A stretch of 51,083 nucleotides of DNA from an uncultured Lachnospiraceae bacterium (GTDB lineage Bacteria; Bacillota; Clostridia; Lachnospirales; Lachnospiraceae), in contig CAJTOK010000023.1 of the NCBI GenBank assembly GCA_910577825.1, forward strand, positions 1 through 51,083, given 5' to 3'. Under the pieces are notes generated by a model. That model was not told where the DNA came from. It ran no database searches and was given only the letters and a program-made list of their open reading frames with translations. Shown piece by piece: positions 23,394 to 32,324 of this stretch. Every line of letters starts with the position of its first letter. The first letter of the stretch is position 1. A program made the translations under genes and the position numbers.

Positions 23394-26372
23394 ATGATAA
23401 AAATTCCAGAATTAGAATCAATAATAGAAAACAAATTAATTGAACAATTAGTTTACGGGGATTCACAGTGGACTTACAGAAAGGATTTAAAAACAGAAAA
23501 AGATTTATGGGCAAATTTTAAATATATTCTTGAACAGAACAATAAAGAACGCCTGAATGGAGAAAATCTTTCAGACACAGAATTTGAACAGGTAAAAAAC
23601 CAGTTACAGTTTTCTTCTTTTTATAAGGCTGGTGAATGGCTTGTTGGAGAGAATGGAAAAGTCTATGTACATGTCCAGCGTGATACAGAACGTCTGCATT
23701 TAATGGTAATGAACCATGAACACATTGCAGGCGGAAGCAGTGTTTATGAAGTTATCAACCAGTATAATGCGTTAAATACAGATAAAAACAGTAATTTCCC
23801 AGCCAGGGACAGAAGATTTGATGTCACTCTTTTGATTAACGGGCTTCCATTGATTCATATAGAATTAAAGAATAAACAACATTCTTATATGGACGCTTTC
23901 TGGCAGATTAAAAAATATATCGGGGAAGGCAAGTTTACCGGTATTTTTTCGGCTGTCCAGATGTTTGTTATTAGTAATGGCGTAAATACAAAATATTTTT
24001 CTGCGGCAAGTGATAATGAATTAAACCCAGAGTTTATAAGCGGGTGGCTGAATAAAGAAAATAGCCCGGTAACAGATTATATAAGCTTTGCCAAAAATGT
24101 ACTGGGTATACCGCAAGCCCATGAAATGATTGCAAGGTACACAGTGTTAGATAAAGAAGCTAAACGGTTAATACTGCTCCGCCCATACCAGATACATGCG
24201 ATAGAAGCAATAAGGAAAGCTTCTAAAACAGGCCAGTCAGGTTTTGTATGGCATACAACTGGTTCTGGCAAGACATTAACTTCATATAAAGCAACAAGAA
24301 ACCTTTTAATGGATATTCCCGCCATAAATAAGGCGGTTTTCCTGATTGACAGGAAAGATTTGGATACACAGACTACAATGGCATTCCAGGCTTATGCAAA
24401 TAATGATTTGGTTGATGTTGATGAAACAGAAAATGTAACTGATTTAAAGAACAAACTAAAATCAAATGACAGGCAGGTAATTGTAACCACAATCCAGAAA
24501 TTAAAAAGGCTGGTAACTAAGAGGTTAAAGGAAGGGACTCCGGAATATAATAAAATAAAGAACCTTAAAATAGCCTATGTTGTGGATGAATGCCACAGGG
24601 CAGTTTCACCGGGTACAAAAAGGGAACTGGAAAAATTTTTTGGCAATTCATTATGGTTCGGTTTTACAGGAACTCCGAGATTTGCAGAAAACCCGTATCC
24701 ACAAATGGGCGATTTGCCACGTACTACAGAAGAATTATATGGCAGATGCCTGCACAAATATACCATACAAAATGCAATCCATGACAATGCTGTACTTGGA
24801 TTCCAGGTAGAACACAACGGGCCTAAGAATATTGTGGACGGAACAGGCAGCAGTGCATATGAAAATGAAACACATATGTTAAAGGTTCTGGATGTAATAT
24901 TAAATAAGTCTTATTATAAACTGGGCTTTCAGAATGGCAAGGGAAAGACATATGAGGCGCTGCTTACAACAAGCTCAATCCAGCTGGCACAGAAATATTA
25001 TGATTTACTAACACGTGTTAAAAACGGGGAAGCCCCGCTGGAAATTGATAAGAAGATAAGACAGGTGCTCCCTGATTTCCCTAAATTTGCCATTACATAT
25101 TCTGTATCTGAAAATGATGAGGGTTCACAGGTAAACCAGCAGAAAATGCAGGCTTCACTTGATGATTATAATAAAATGTTTGGTACAAAATATGAACTTT
25201 CAGAGATTCAGGGATATAATAAAAACCTGAATAAAAGGCTTGCCAGAAAAGATGCTAAATTCCAGAGCAGAAGGGAACAGCTTGATTTAGTAATTGTTGT
25301 AGACCGTTTGCTGACAGGCTTTGATGCCCTGTGCCTGTCGGTTCTTTTTATTGACAGGCCGCCAATGGGGCCACATGATTTAATCCAGGCTTTTTCAAGG
25401 ACAAACCGCATTTATAATAAAAATAAAGCCTATGGGCAGATTGTTACATTCCAGGCACCACATCTTTTTAAGAAATGTGTTGATAATGCTGTGAAATTAT
25501 ATTCTGCTGGTGGCACAAAAGATGCACTTTTAGCTGGATGGGATGAAATTGAACCAGCATTCAGAAAATCCCTTGCAGCACTCAGGACCCAGGCTCAGGC
25601 ACCAGCAGAAGTACCAGGCATGTCTTTAAAAGAGAAAAAAATATTTGCAAAAACGTTCCAAAATTTTGACAAATTATTTGCCCAGCTTAAATCATTTACC
25701 CGTTATAATGACAACATGCTTAAAGAATATGGAATTACAGAAGAAGAATATAGTGATTATGCAGGACATTACCTGAATGTACTAGAAGAACTGAAGGCAG
25801 AAAAGCCAGACACGGAGCAGGATGCACAGGAAATTGACCCGGATTATGAACTTATGGCATACAGCAATACTAAAATTGATTATGAATATATTATTAACCT
25901 GATACAGAATATTGTTACCCCTGGTGATGCAGCGGACGTAACGCCAGAAGAAAGGCAAAAGAAGATTGATGAAGTAAAACAGTATGTGGATGAGATTCAT
26001 AAGGAAAACCCAAAAGTTGCAGATATTATATCTAATCTGGTATATGAAATTGAATCGGATGCAGATAAATATAAAGGGAAGTCAATCCTTAATGTTGTTG
26101 AGAATATTAAATATAATTATATCGACAAAGTAATAACAGATTTTTGCATTATATGGCATACATCAAAAGAAGATGTAATGTATGCAGCAACACATTACAG
26201 GAATGGCGGGATTCCAAATGAAAGTGCTATCAAGGCAACAAGTGATTATACAAGCTATAAAGAGGCGCATGAAAAAGCATTGCCTAAGTTCAGGTATTAT
26301 GCACAAATGATAGCAGAGTTGAAAAAAACACTGGATAAAGAAATTAAACCACTATTAACAGGAGTATTTTAA
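23394..26372 (+). CDS. hsdR: Type I restriction endonuclease subunit
   Basis: The ATP-dependent translocase-nuclease subunit, about 992 residues from ATG 23394 (MIKIPELESIIENKLIEQL), where family similarity begins. The open frame extends to 23244, but that part encodes the 73-bp repeat (copy A) and is probably not native protein. The ribosome binding site AAAGGAG abuts the ATG, so the exact start is uncertain. The nuclease motif is RRFDVTLLINGLPLIHIELKNK (Asp ... Glu-x-Lys). The motor has Walker A HTTGSGKTLTSYKA, VDECHRAV (DEAD-box variant), GFTGTPRF and LLTGFDALCLSVLFIDRP. The C-terminal 250 residues are the helical HsdM-contact domain. With hsdM and hsdS it forms a complete EcoR124-like system. 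Confidence 0.93.
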   Translation: MIKIPELESIIENKLIEQLVYGDSQWTYRKDLKTEKDLWANFKYILEQNNKERLNGENLSDTEFEQVKNQLQFSSFYKAGEWLVGENGKVYVHVQRDTERLHLMVMNHEHIAGGSSVYEVINQYNALNTDKNSNFPARDRRFDVTLLINGLPLIHIELKNKQHSYMDAFWQIKKYIGEGKFTGIFSAVQMFVISNGVNTKYFSAASDNELNPEFISGWLNKENSPVTDYISFAKNVLGIPQAHEMIARYTVLDKEAKRLILLRPYQIHAIEAIRKASKTGQSGFVWHTTGSGKTLTSYKATRNLLMDIPAINKAVFLIDRKDLDTQTTMAFQAYANNDLVDVDETENVTDLKNKLKSNDRQVIVTTIQKLKRLVTKRLKEGTPEYNKIKNLKIAYVVDECHRAVSPGTKRELEKFFGNSLWFGFTGTPRFAENPYPQMGDLPRTTEELYGRCLHKYTIQNAIHDNAVLGFQVEHNGPKNIVDGTGSSAYENETHMLKVLDVILNKSYYKLGFQNGKGKTYEALLTTSSIQLAQKYYDLLTRVKNGEAPLEIDKKIRQVLPDFPKFAITYSVSENDEGSQVNQQKMQASLDDYNKMFGTKYELSEIQGYNKNLNKRLARKDAKFQSRREQLDLVIVVDRLLTGFDALCLSVLFIDRPPMGPHDLIQAFSRTNRIYNKNKAYGQIVTFQAPHLFKKCVDNAVKLYSAGGTKDALLAGWDEIEPAFRKSLAALRTQAQAPAEVPGMSLKEKKIFAKTFQNFDKLFAQLKSFTRYNDNMLKEYGITEEEYSDYAGHYLNVLEELKAEKPDTEQDAQEIDPDYELMAYSNTKIDYEYIINLIQNIVTPGDAADVTPEERQKKIDEVKQYVDEIHKENPKVADIISNLVYEIESDADKYKGKSILNVVENIKYNYIDKVITDFCIIWHTSKEDVMYAATHYRNGGIPNESAIKATSDYTSYKEAHEKALPKFRYYAQMIAELKKTLDKEIKPLLTGVF

Positions 26373-26411
26373 AAGATAGTGTAACTTTACTTGGAGAATA
26401 TTTAGAAAAAA

Positions 26412-26436
26412 ATACAAAAGAAACACCCTTTTGTAT
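26412..26436 (+). terminator. Hairpin after hsdR
   Basis: ATACAAAAG (26412-26420) pairs perfectly with CTTTTGTAT (26428-26436). No T run follows, so termination is uncertain; it may instead be part of the insertion-sequence remnant that follows. Confidence 0.35.
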
Positions 26437-26480
26437 ATAATATAATCACTGAAAAAATATAAAAAAAGAAGGTGTCCCCT

Positions 26481-26604
26481 ATGGAACAGTATACAAGATT
26501 TTTTGGAAAATGGAATACCTGGATTAGAAAAAATTAAAAAGGATTTTTTTACTGGCTCTGTGTGTTTTGATGAATATATAGAAAATGTGAACAATATAAA
26601 GTAG
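26481..26604 (+). pseudogene. Probable 5' fragment of a transposase
   Basis: ATG 26481 follows AAGAAGGTGTCCCC. Its own frame closes after about 18 codons, but after a one-base shift the sequence reads DFLENGIPGLEKIKKDFF and continues to TAG 26604. This resembles the N-terminus of ISLre2/UPF0236-type transposases, of which only about 40 codons remain. The rest of the element is absent. Recognition is by motif memory and the piece is short. Confidence 0.35.
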
Positions 26605-26853
26605 AATGAAAAGGAAAGGGCTAAAAAATGTAATATATTTTGGTGGTCTTAATGAAGAAAACATAACCAGGAGCAGCACAGAAAGACACGCATCAAACCA
26701 AAAAAACAGGTTATAAAATCCTTTATTGGTAATAACTTTTTATAAAATTTGATATGTTTTGCACGTCTGCTCCAATATCACATTCTCTCTTGAAATAATA
26801 TGGCTGCAATTCCACTGGCTTTAGACGGTGGGTTAAGACCACAAAATTAACAG
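26605..26853 (+). other. Gene-free stretch with decayed mobile-element sequence
   Basis: No convincing gene. The minus-strand text CCCACCGTCTAAAGCCAGTGG (about 26812-26832) recalls the hairpin at the right end of IS200/IS605 elements, but no TnpA or TnpB fragment accompanies it. The minus-strand open frame covering this area and the riboswitch is not protein-like. Confidence 0.3.
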
Positions 26854-26882
26854 TTGCCATAAAGCAAACGATAATATATAAT
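26854..26882 (+). promoter_or_regulatory. Sigma-A promoter of the riboflavin operon
   Basis: TTGCCA (26854-26859), 17-base spacer, TATAAT (26877-26882). Transcription would start at about 26890, just before the riboswitch. Confidence 0.75.
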
Positions 26883-26895
26883 GATATATGGTTAT

Positions 26896-27013
26896 TCTTC
26901 AAGGCAAGGTGCAATTCCTGGCCGGCGGTGAGCATGTAAAGGCAAGCCCGCAAGCCGTAAGGCATGATTTGGTGTGATTCCAAAGCCGACAGTAAAGTCT
27001 GGATAAGAGAAGA
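26896..27013 (+). promoter_or_regulatory. FMN riboswitch (RFN element)
   Basis: The aptamer that binds flavin mononucleotide and shuts off riboflavin synthesis. Conserved RFN blocks are all present: AAGGCAAGGTGCAATTCCTG, GCCGGCGGTGAGC, AAGCCCGCAAGCC, ATGATTTGGTGTGATTCC and AAAGCCGACAGTAAAGTCTGGAT. TCTTC (26896-26900) and GAAGA (27009-27013) close the basal helix. It precedes ribD, with an intrinsic terminator in between. Confidence 0.95.
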
Positions 27014-27171
27014 TGTACAATACTAATTATAACAGGAATATAATAATATCCATAAATTGTATAATATATAAAAGGACTTTTGTATATTAATATAATACAA
27101 CTGCTGGCATGGTTATAATAGTTCCAGCAGTATTCCAGGATATATAAATTATAATTGTACTTACAGATTCT

Positions 27172-27201
27172 AAGCCTTGGATTTTATCCAGGGCTTTTTA
27201 C
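27172..27201 (+). terminator. Riboswitch-controlled terminator before ribD
   Basis: AAGCCTTGG (27172-27180) pairs with CCAGGGCTT (27188-27196, one G-U pair), followed by five T. A separate hairpin, CTGCTGG (27101-27107) with CCAGCAG (27124-27130), lies between aptamer and terminator and may take part in the switch. Readthrough at low FMN should express the rib genes. Confidence 0.8.
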
Positions 27202-27222
27202 CTTTTGGAAAGAGGTGTTTTT

Positions 27223-28308
27223 TTGGAAGAAAGATATATGGAACGTGCCATAGAGCTGGCACGTAATGGCACTGGCAGGGTTAATCCCAACCCGCTTGTA
27301 GGTGCTGTTATTGTAAAAGACGGCAATATTATTGGGGAAGGATACCATGCAGGATATGGCGGGCTTCATGCGGAGCGTGAGGCTTTTAAAAACCTTACAG
27401 AAAGTGCAGAAGGTGCAGATATTTATGTGACACTTGAACCCTGCTGCCATTATGGCAAACAGCCGCCATGTACAGAGGCAATTATACAGAATGGCATTAA
27501 AAATGTGTATATTGGTTCAGATGACCCTAACAGCCTTGTTGCAGGCAGGGGCATAGAACAGCTTGGGAAAGCAGGGATAAATGTTATAAGGGGTGTCCTT
27601 AAAGAGAAATGTGACGCATTAAACCCTGTATTTTTCCATTATATTACCACTAAGACGCCATATGTTGTTATGAAATATGCTATGACATTAGATGGCAAGA
27701 CAGCATGTGATACAGGGGAAAGCAGGTGGGTAACGGGTGAAGAAGCAAGAGGGCATGTCCAGGAAACAAGGAACGCTTTAACGGGCATTATGGCAGGGGT
27801 GCAGACGGTAATTAATGATAACCCGCATCTTACATGCCGTATGGCTGGCGGAAGGAATCCCGTAAGAATTATATGTGACAGCCATTTAAGGATACCAGGC
27901 TGCTGCCATATCCTTGAAACTGCGGATAAGATAAAAACTATTATTGCAACAGTGTCTGGTGATATAAAAAGAATTAGGGAACTTGAGAAAAAAGGGGCTG
28001 TTATTGTAAAGACACAGCCTTTAAATGGCAGGGTGGATTTAAAGGCGCTTATGCAGGAGCTTGGCGGTATGGGGATTGACGGCATACTTCTTGAAGGTGG
28101 CGGCACATTAAATAATAGTGCATTAAAAGCAGGTATTGTAAACCATATACAGGCATATATTGCACCAAAAATATTTGGCGGAAGCGGCAGGTATACACCA
28201 GTAGGAGGGGAGGGTGTATTATCCCCTGGTGCTGCATATATATTTGAAAATATAAATATAACAAGATTTGGCAGTGATATCCTTTTGGAATGTGATATTA
28301 AAAAATAA
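27223..28308 (+). CDS. ribD: Bifunctional riboflavin deaminase/reductase
   Basis: Converts the first pyrimidine product of GTP cleavage by deamination and then side-chain reduction. The start is a TTG at 27223 (MEERYMERAIELARNGTG) with AAAGAGGTG just upstream; an earlier in-frame TTG at 27205 lies in the terminator tail. The product is 361 residues. The deaminase part has HAEREAF and the zinc cysteines PCCHYGKQPPC (residues about 45-85); the reductase part begins near TPYVVMKYAMTLDGKTA and includes GILLEGGGTLNNSAL. It is the first gene of ribD-ribE-ribBA-ribH under FMN riboswitch control. Confidence 0.93.
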   Translation: MEERYMERAIELARNGTGRVNPNPLVGAVIVKDGNIIGEGYHAGYGGLHAEREAFKNLTESAEGADIYVTLEPCCHYGKQPPCTEAIIQNGIKNVYIGSDDPNSLVAGRGIEQLGKAGINVIRGVLKEKCDALNPVFFHYITTKTPYVVMKYAMTLDGKTACDTGESRWVTGEEARGHVQETRNALTGIMAGVQTVINDNPHLTCRMAGGRNPVRIICDSHLRIPGCCHILETADKIKTIIATVSGDIKRIRELEKKGAVIVKTQPLNGRVDLKALMQELGGMGIDGILLEGGGTLNNSALKAGIVNHIQAYIAPKIFGGSGRYTPVGGEGVLSPGAAYIFENINITRFGSDILLECDIKK

Positions 28309-28323
28309 AGGCAGGTGACGGGC

Positions 28324-28995
28324 ATGTTTACTGGTATTATAGAAGAAACAGGAATTGTAAATTCGGTTGCAGAGGGAAGCCTGTCCGCAGTAATTACAAT
28401 ACAGGCAGCTAAGGTACTTGAAGGAAGCCATGTGGGTGACAGCATTGCAGTAAATGGTGTATGCCTTACTGTTACATCTATACATGGCGGGTTTTTTACT
28501 GCTGATGTTATGGCGGAAACCCTGCGGAGGAGTTCACTGGGGAAGCTTTCAAAAGGAAGCAGGGTAAACCTTGAACGTGCAATGCCTGCAGGGGGGCGTT
28601 TTGGAGGGCATATAGTTTCAGGGCATATTGACGGCACGGGGACAGTGGTTTCTAAAGTTAAAGAGGATAATGCAGTATGGGTAACAATAAGCGCAGATAA
28701 AAGTATTTTAAAATATATTGTGCTTAAAGGTTCAGTGGCAATCGACGGGATAAGCCTTACAGTAGCAGCATTAAATGATGATGGCGGTACATTTTCAGTT
28801 TCAGTAATACCGCATACCGGTGAAGAAACCATACTTCTTAAAAAGGCTGTGGGGGATATTGTGAACATTGAAAATGATGTTATTGGAAAATATGTTGGAA
28901 GGCTTTTAAATTACAGAGAAAGTCCGGATTGCAATACTGCACCAGGAGGCACACCAGAAATAACAATGGATTTTCTGGCAGAAAACGGGTTTTAA
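28324..28995 (+). CDS. ribE: Riboflavin synthase
   Basis: Dismutates two molecules of lumazine to riboflavin plus the pyrimidine intermediate. The start is ATG 28324 (MFTGIIEETGIV), preceded by GGCAGGTGACGG and 15 bases after ribD. The 223 residues form the two related barrel halves typical of the enzyme: MFTGIIEETG...VGDSIAVNGVCLTVT and later GHIDGTGTV...LKGSVAIDGISLTV, with PHTGEETIL near the end. The C-terminal tail of about 25 residues after GKYVGRLL is slightly longer than usual. Confidence 0.94.
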   Translation: MFTGIIEETGIVNSVAEGSLSAVITIQAAKVLEGSHVGDSIAVNGVCLTVTSIHGGFFTADVMAETLRRSSLGKLSKGSRVNLERAMPAGGRFGGHIVSGHIDGTGTVVSKVKEDNAVWVTISADKSILKYIVLKGSVAIDGISLTVAALNDDGGTFSVSVIPHTGEETILLKKAVGDIVNIENDVIGKYVGRLLNYRESPDCNTAPGGTPEITMDFLAENGF

Positions 28996-29021
28996 TAAAG
29001 TTTGCAGAAAGGAATAAAATA

Positions 29022-30227
29022 ATGGATAATAAATTTAATACTATTGAGGAACTGCTTGAAGATTTAAGTGCAGGAAAAAATATTGTAATGATTGATGACG
29101 AGGACAGGGAGAATGAGGGGGATGTAATCTGTGCAGCAAGGTTTGCAACGCAGGAAAATGTAAACTTTATGGCAAGTTATGCCAAAGGGCTTATCTGTAT
29201 GCCAATGGATGAGGAATATACAAAGAAGCTGGGGCTGCGCCAGATGTGTGAAATAAATACTGATAACCACTGTACAGCGTTTACAGTATCCATAGACTAC
29301 AAAGACACAGTTACAGGCATTTCAGCATACGAACGTTCAATAACGGCACAAAAAACAGTTGAAGATGGTACAAAACCTGGCGATTTCAGGATGCCGGGGC
29401 ATATGTTCCCTCTACAGGCAAAAAAAGGCGGTGTACTGGAGCGCAATGGCCATACAGAAGCCACAGTTGACCTTGTAAGGCTTGCAGGGCTTGAACCCGT
29501 AGGGCTTTGCTGTGAAATAATGAACGAGGACGGCAGCATGGCAAGAACCAAAGACCTGCTTGCATTTGCAAAAAAGCATAAACTTAAATTTGGCAGGATA
29601 GCAGACCTTGTACAATACCGCAAAGAACATGAAGTGCTGGTGGAATGTGTGGCAAAGGCAAAAATGCCTACACGGTATGGTGAATTTACAATATATGGCT
29701 ATATTAATAAGTTAAATGGTGAACACCATGTAGCCCTTGTAAAAGGAGATATAACAGATGGAAAGCCAGTGCTTTGCCGTGTACATTCAGAATGCCTTAC
29801 AGGTGATGCACTTGGTTCAGCAAGATGTGACTGCGGCCAGCAGTATGATGCTGCAATGAAAATGATTGCAAAAGAAGGCAGGGGGGTTCTTCTCTATATG
29901 CGCCAGGAAGGCAGGGGGATAGGGCTTATTAATAAAATACGTGCATATGAACTGCAGGATAAAGGGCTTGATACAGTTGAAGCCAACTTAGAACTTGGTT
30001 TCCCGGAAGATGCCAGGGATTATACAATAGGCACACAGATACTTGTTGACCTGGGCGTGCGCAAAATGAGGCTTATGACCAATAACCCGTTAAAAGTATA
30101 CGGGCTTGCAGGGTATAACCTTGAAATAACAGAAAGAGTACCAATACAGATGGAACCTGGCAAATATGACATGTTTTATCTTAAAACAAAAAAAGAAAAA
30201 ATGGGGCATATACTTGATTTACATTAA
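29022..30227 (+). CDS. ribBA: Bifunctional DHBP synthase / GTP cyclohydrolase II
   Basis: Supplies both precursors of riboflavin: dihydroxybutanone phosphate from ribulose phosphate and the pyrimidine from GTP. The start is ATG 29022 (MDNKFNTIEELLEDL) with AGAAAGGAATAA upstream, giving 401 residues. The N-terminal half has IDDEDRENEGD and RMPGHMFPLQAKKGGVLERNGHTEA; the C-terminal half has the GTP cyclohydrolase II zinc site CLTGDALGSARCDCG, RQEGRGIGL and MTNNPLK. Both active sites look complete, unlike species with a dead RibA half. Confidence 0.95.
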   Translation: MDNKFNTIEELLEDLSAGKNIVMIDDEDRENEGDVICAARFATQENVNFMASYAKGLICMPMDEEYTKKLGLRQMCEINTDNHCTAFTVSIDYKDTVTGISAYERSITAQKTVEDGTKPGDFRMPGHMFPLQAKKGGVLERNGHTEATVDLVRLAGLEPVGLCCEIMNEDGSMARTKDLLAFAKKHKLKFGRIADLVQYRKEHEVLVECVAKAKMPTRYGEFTIYGYINKLNGEHHVALVKGDITDGKPVLCRVHSECLTGDALGSARCDCGQQYDAAMKMIAKEGRGVLLYMRQEGRGIGLINKIRAYELQDKGLDTVEANLELGFPEDARDYTIGTQILVDLGVRKMRLMTNNPLKVYGLAGYNLEITERVPIQMEPGKYDMFYLKTKKEKMGHILDLH

Positions 30228-30281
30228 GATATTGCTAATACAGAATAAAATTTAAAAACATAAAATGGAGGATAATTGATT

Positions 30282-30749
30282 ATGAAAACATTAGAAGGAA
30301 ATGTAGTTGCAGAAAGCGGTTTAAAAATTGGCATTGTAGGTGCAAGGTTTAATGAATTTATTGTATCAAAACTTATAAGCGGTGCACGTGACGGCCTTGT
30401 AAGGCATGGCGTAGAAGATGATAATATAACACTTGCATGGGTTCCTGGTGCATTTGAAATACCATTTATGGCCAAGAAAATGGCAATGTCAGGAAAATAT
30501 GATGCGGTTATATGCCTTGGTGCAGTAATACGCGGCGCAACAAGCCATTATGACCTTGTATGCAATGAAACAGCAAAGGGGATTGCAAGCATAAGCCTTG
30601 AATCAGGCATACCTGTAATGTTCGGTATTGTGACAACAGACAATATACAGCAGGCAATAGAGCGTGCAGGCACAAAAGCAGGCAACAAAGGGTATGACTG
30701 CGCACTGGGTGCAATAGAAATGGTTAATCTTGCAAAACAATGCAAATAA
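30282..30749 (+). CDS. ribH: 6,7-dimethyl-8-ribityllumazine synthase
   Basis: Condenses the pyrimidine and the four-carbon phosphate into lumazine, the substrate of RibE. The start is ATG 30282 (MKTLEGNVVAESGLKIGIV) with GGAGGAT nine bases upstream; TTG 30276 in frame is too close to that site. The 155-residue product has VGARFNEFIVSKL, WVPGAFEIPFMAKKM, CLGAVIRGATSHYD and GNKGYDCALGAIEM, all standard for the icosahedral enzyme. It is the last biosynthetic gene of the operon; a YqeG-type gene follows 16 bases later, without a terminator. Confidence 0.95.
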   Translation: MKTLEGNVVAESGLKIGIVGARFNEFIVSKLISGARDGLVRHGVEDDNITLAWVPGAFEIPFMAKKMAMSGKYDAVICLGAVIRGATSHYDLVCNETAKGIASISLESGIPVMFGIVTTDNIQQAIERAGTKAGNKGYDCALGAIEMVNLAKQCK

Positions 30750-30765
30750 CTGAAAGGAATATATA

Positions 30766-31275
30766 ATGTACCAGAGTTTATTTCCAAACGATGACTATGA
30801 CTCGGCATATGATATTGATTATTATAATTACTATTTAAAAGGTTACAGGGGAATACTCTTTGATGTTGATAATACATTAGTTGAACATGGAGAGCCCGTA
30901 ACCATAAGGGCTATTGAATTATTTGGACGGCTCAAAGAAACCGGGTTTAAAACGTGCATTATCTCAAACAATAAGGAATACAGGGTAAAACCTCTTGCTG
31001 AGGCACTTGAATCAGATTATGTGTATAAAGCTGGCAAACCTTCAGCAAGAGGCTATATAGAAGGTATGAGGCGTATGGGGACTGATGCTGGCACTACGCT
31101 CTTTGTCGGGGACCAGATATTTACAGATATACTCGGTGCAAACAGGGCAGGCATACATTCCATACTTGTAAAACCTGTTGCCAGGCATGAAGAAATACAA
31201 ATTGTATTAAAACGCAGGCTGGAATACTTTGTGCTAAAAGAATACTATAAGTCAAAGAAAATGCTTAACAGATAG
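30766..31275 (+). CDS. YqeG-type HAD phosphatase
   Basis: A 169-residue haloacid-dehalogenase phosphatase of the IIIA subfamily, close to YqeG. Motif I is LFDVDNTLVEHG (nucleophile Asp plus the general acid), motif II IISNNKE, and motif III KPSARG followed by VGDQIFTDILGANRAG. YqeG-like proteins are related to phosphatidylglycerophosphate phosphatases, so a phospholipid role is possible; dephosphorylation of the riboflavin intermediate is a tempting alternative from its position but HAD phosphatases of other subfamilies usually do that. ATG 30766 has AAAGGAATATATA upstream. Confidence 0.82.
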   Translation: MYQSLFPNDDYDSAYDIDYYNYYLKGYRGILFDVDNTLVEHGEPVTIRAIELFGRLKETGFKTCIISNNKEYRVKPLAEALESDYVYKAGKPSARGYIEGMRRMGTDAGTTLFVGDQIFTDILGANRAGIHSILVKPVARHEEIQIVLKRRLEYFVLKEYYKSKKMLNR

Positions 31276-31301
31276 AAAATAATAAAAGTGAGGTGTGCAT
31301 T

Positions 31302-32324
31302 TTGGCAATTAAATCGATTGATATTTTAAATGTACTGGTATTCCAGGCACAGTTGTGTAAAAACAACAAAGAGTGCAGTAAAGAAATATTAAAAGACACA
31401 GATATAATTAATAGTGGCTTTCATTTAAATTTTTCTGATGGTGTTAATGTATTAACAGGGGAAAATGGTGTTGGCAAAACAAGTGTACTTAAAATGATTT
31501 ATGCTGCTACACAATTGTCTGCCGGACAAGGAAGTCCAAGAAGGACAAAATACTTTCTTCAGTTTTTTTCAAATAATACTATTGATACAAATGAACTGAA
31601 AAATAATTACCATAAAAATGATTATTGTTATTACAAGGTATCTGATGGCTGCCATAATTTTGAATGCAGCCTGTCACATAATGGCATATCTGGTTTTGAT
31701 GAATGGACTGGACTTGGAATGCAGGCTGTTTTTATCCCGGCTATGGAAATGCTTTCACATTCTAAAGGTTTTCTAGCAATGCACGAAAAGTATAATATGC
31801 CATTTGATGGCACGCAGGCAGATATTATTATGAATGCTTCATTGCCAGAAACAAGGAAAATTCCCATAAATATGTCCGTAATTCTTGATAAGATAAGCGA
31901 TGTAATTGATGGCATAGTTTTATATGAAAATGATAATTTTTATATAATAAAAAGAGATGGCCATAAAATTGATTTTACTTTGGAAGCAGAGGGGTTTAGA
32001 AAATTAGGCCTGTTATGGAAACTTATACGTAATGGTTTATTAGAAAAGGATTCCATTCTTTTATGGGATGAACCAGAAGCTAATCTAAACCCGGAACTGT
32101 ACCCGCTGGTTGCAGACGTTTTATTAGAGCTGCAGGAGAATGGTGTACAGATTTTTGCAGCTACACAAAGTTATAATTTTGCCAAATATCTGGAAATACG
32201 GCGTAAAGAAAAAGAACAGGTTATATTCCATAATTTATATAAAAGTTCTTCTGGCAATGGGGGCATAATATGCAGCCAGTCCGCTTATAAAATGGAAGAA
32301 TTAGAGCCAAACCATAGTACATAA
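31302..32324 (+). CDS. AAA family ATPase (AAA_21-like), C-terminus possibly shortened
   Basis: An ABC/SMC-like P-loop ATPase of 340 residues. The start is the TTG at 31302 (MAIKSIDILNVLVF), with TGAGGTG six bases before it. Motifs: Walker A VLTGENGVGKTSVLKMIYAATQ near residue 55, a central MEMLSHSKGFLAMHEKY region, the signature-like LEAEGFRKLGLLWKLI and Walker B ILLWDEPEANLNPELYP, then the switch AATQSYNFAKYLEIRR. Relatives I recall pair with a small protein encoded just downstream; here the reading frame ends at PNHST, overlapping the 3' remnant of such a partner. I infer that a deletion has removed the last residues of this ATPase. Role: probably defence or toxin-antitoxin-like, not established. 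Confidence 0.75.
   Translation: MAIKSIDILNVLVFQAQLCKNNKECSKEILKDTDIINSGFHLNFSDGVNVLTGENGVGKTSVLKMIYAATQLSAGQGSPRRTKYFLQFFSNNTIDTNELKNNYHKNDYCYYKVSDGCHNFECSLSHNGISGFDEWTGLGMQAVFIPAMEMLSHSKGFLAMHEKYNMPFDGTQADIIMNASLPETRKIPINMSVILDKISDVIDGIVLYENDNFYIIKRDGHKIDFTLEAEGFRKLGLLWKLIRNGLLEKDSILLWDEPEANLNPELYPLVADVLLELQENGVQIFAATQSYNFAKYLEIRRKEKEQVIFHNLYKSSSGNGGIICSQSAYKMEELEPNHST

Noticed and set aside
18605..26372. Prophage origin of the restriction cluster
   Set aside because: No phage structural, packaging or lysis gene and no integrase adjoins it; it is better described as a restriction-modification cluster.
26723..26983. 86-codon minus-strand open frame over the riboswitch
   Set aside because: It covers the FMN aptamer and has no protein-like features; the RNA element explains the sequence.
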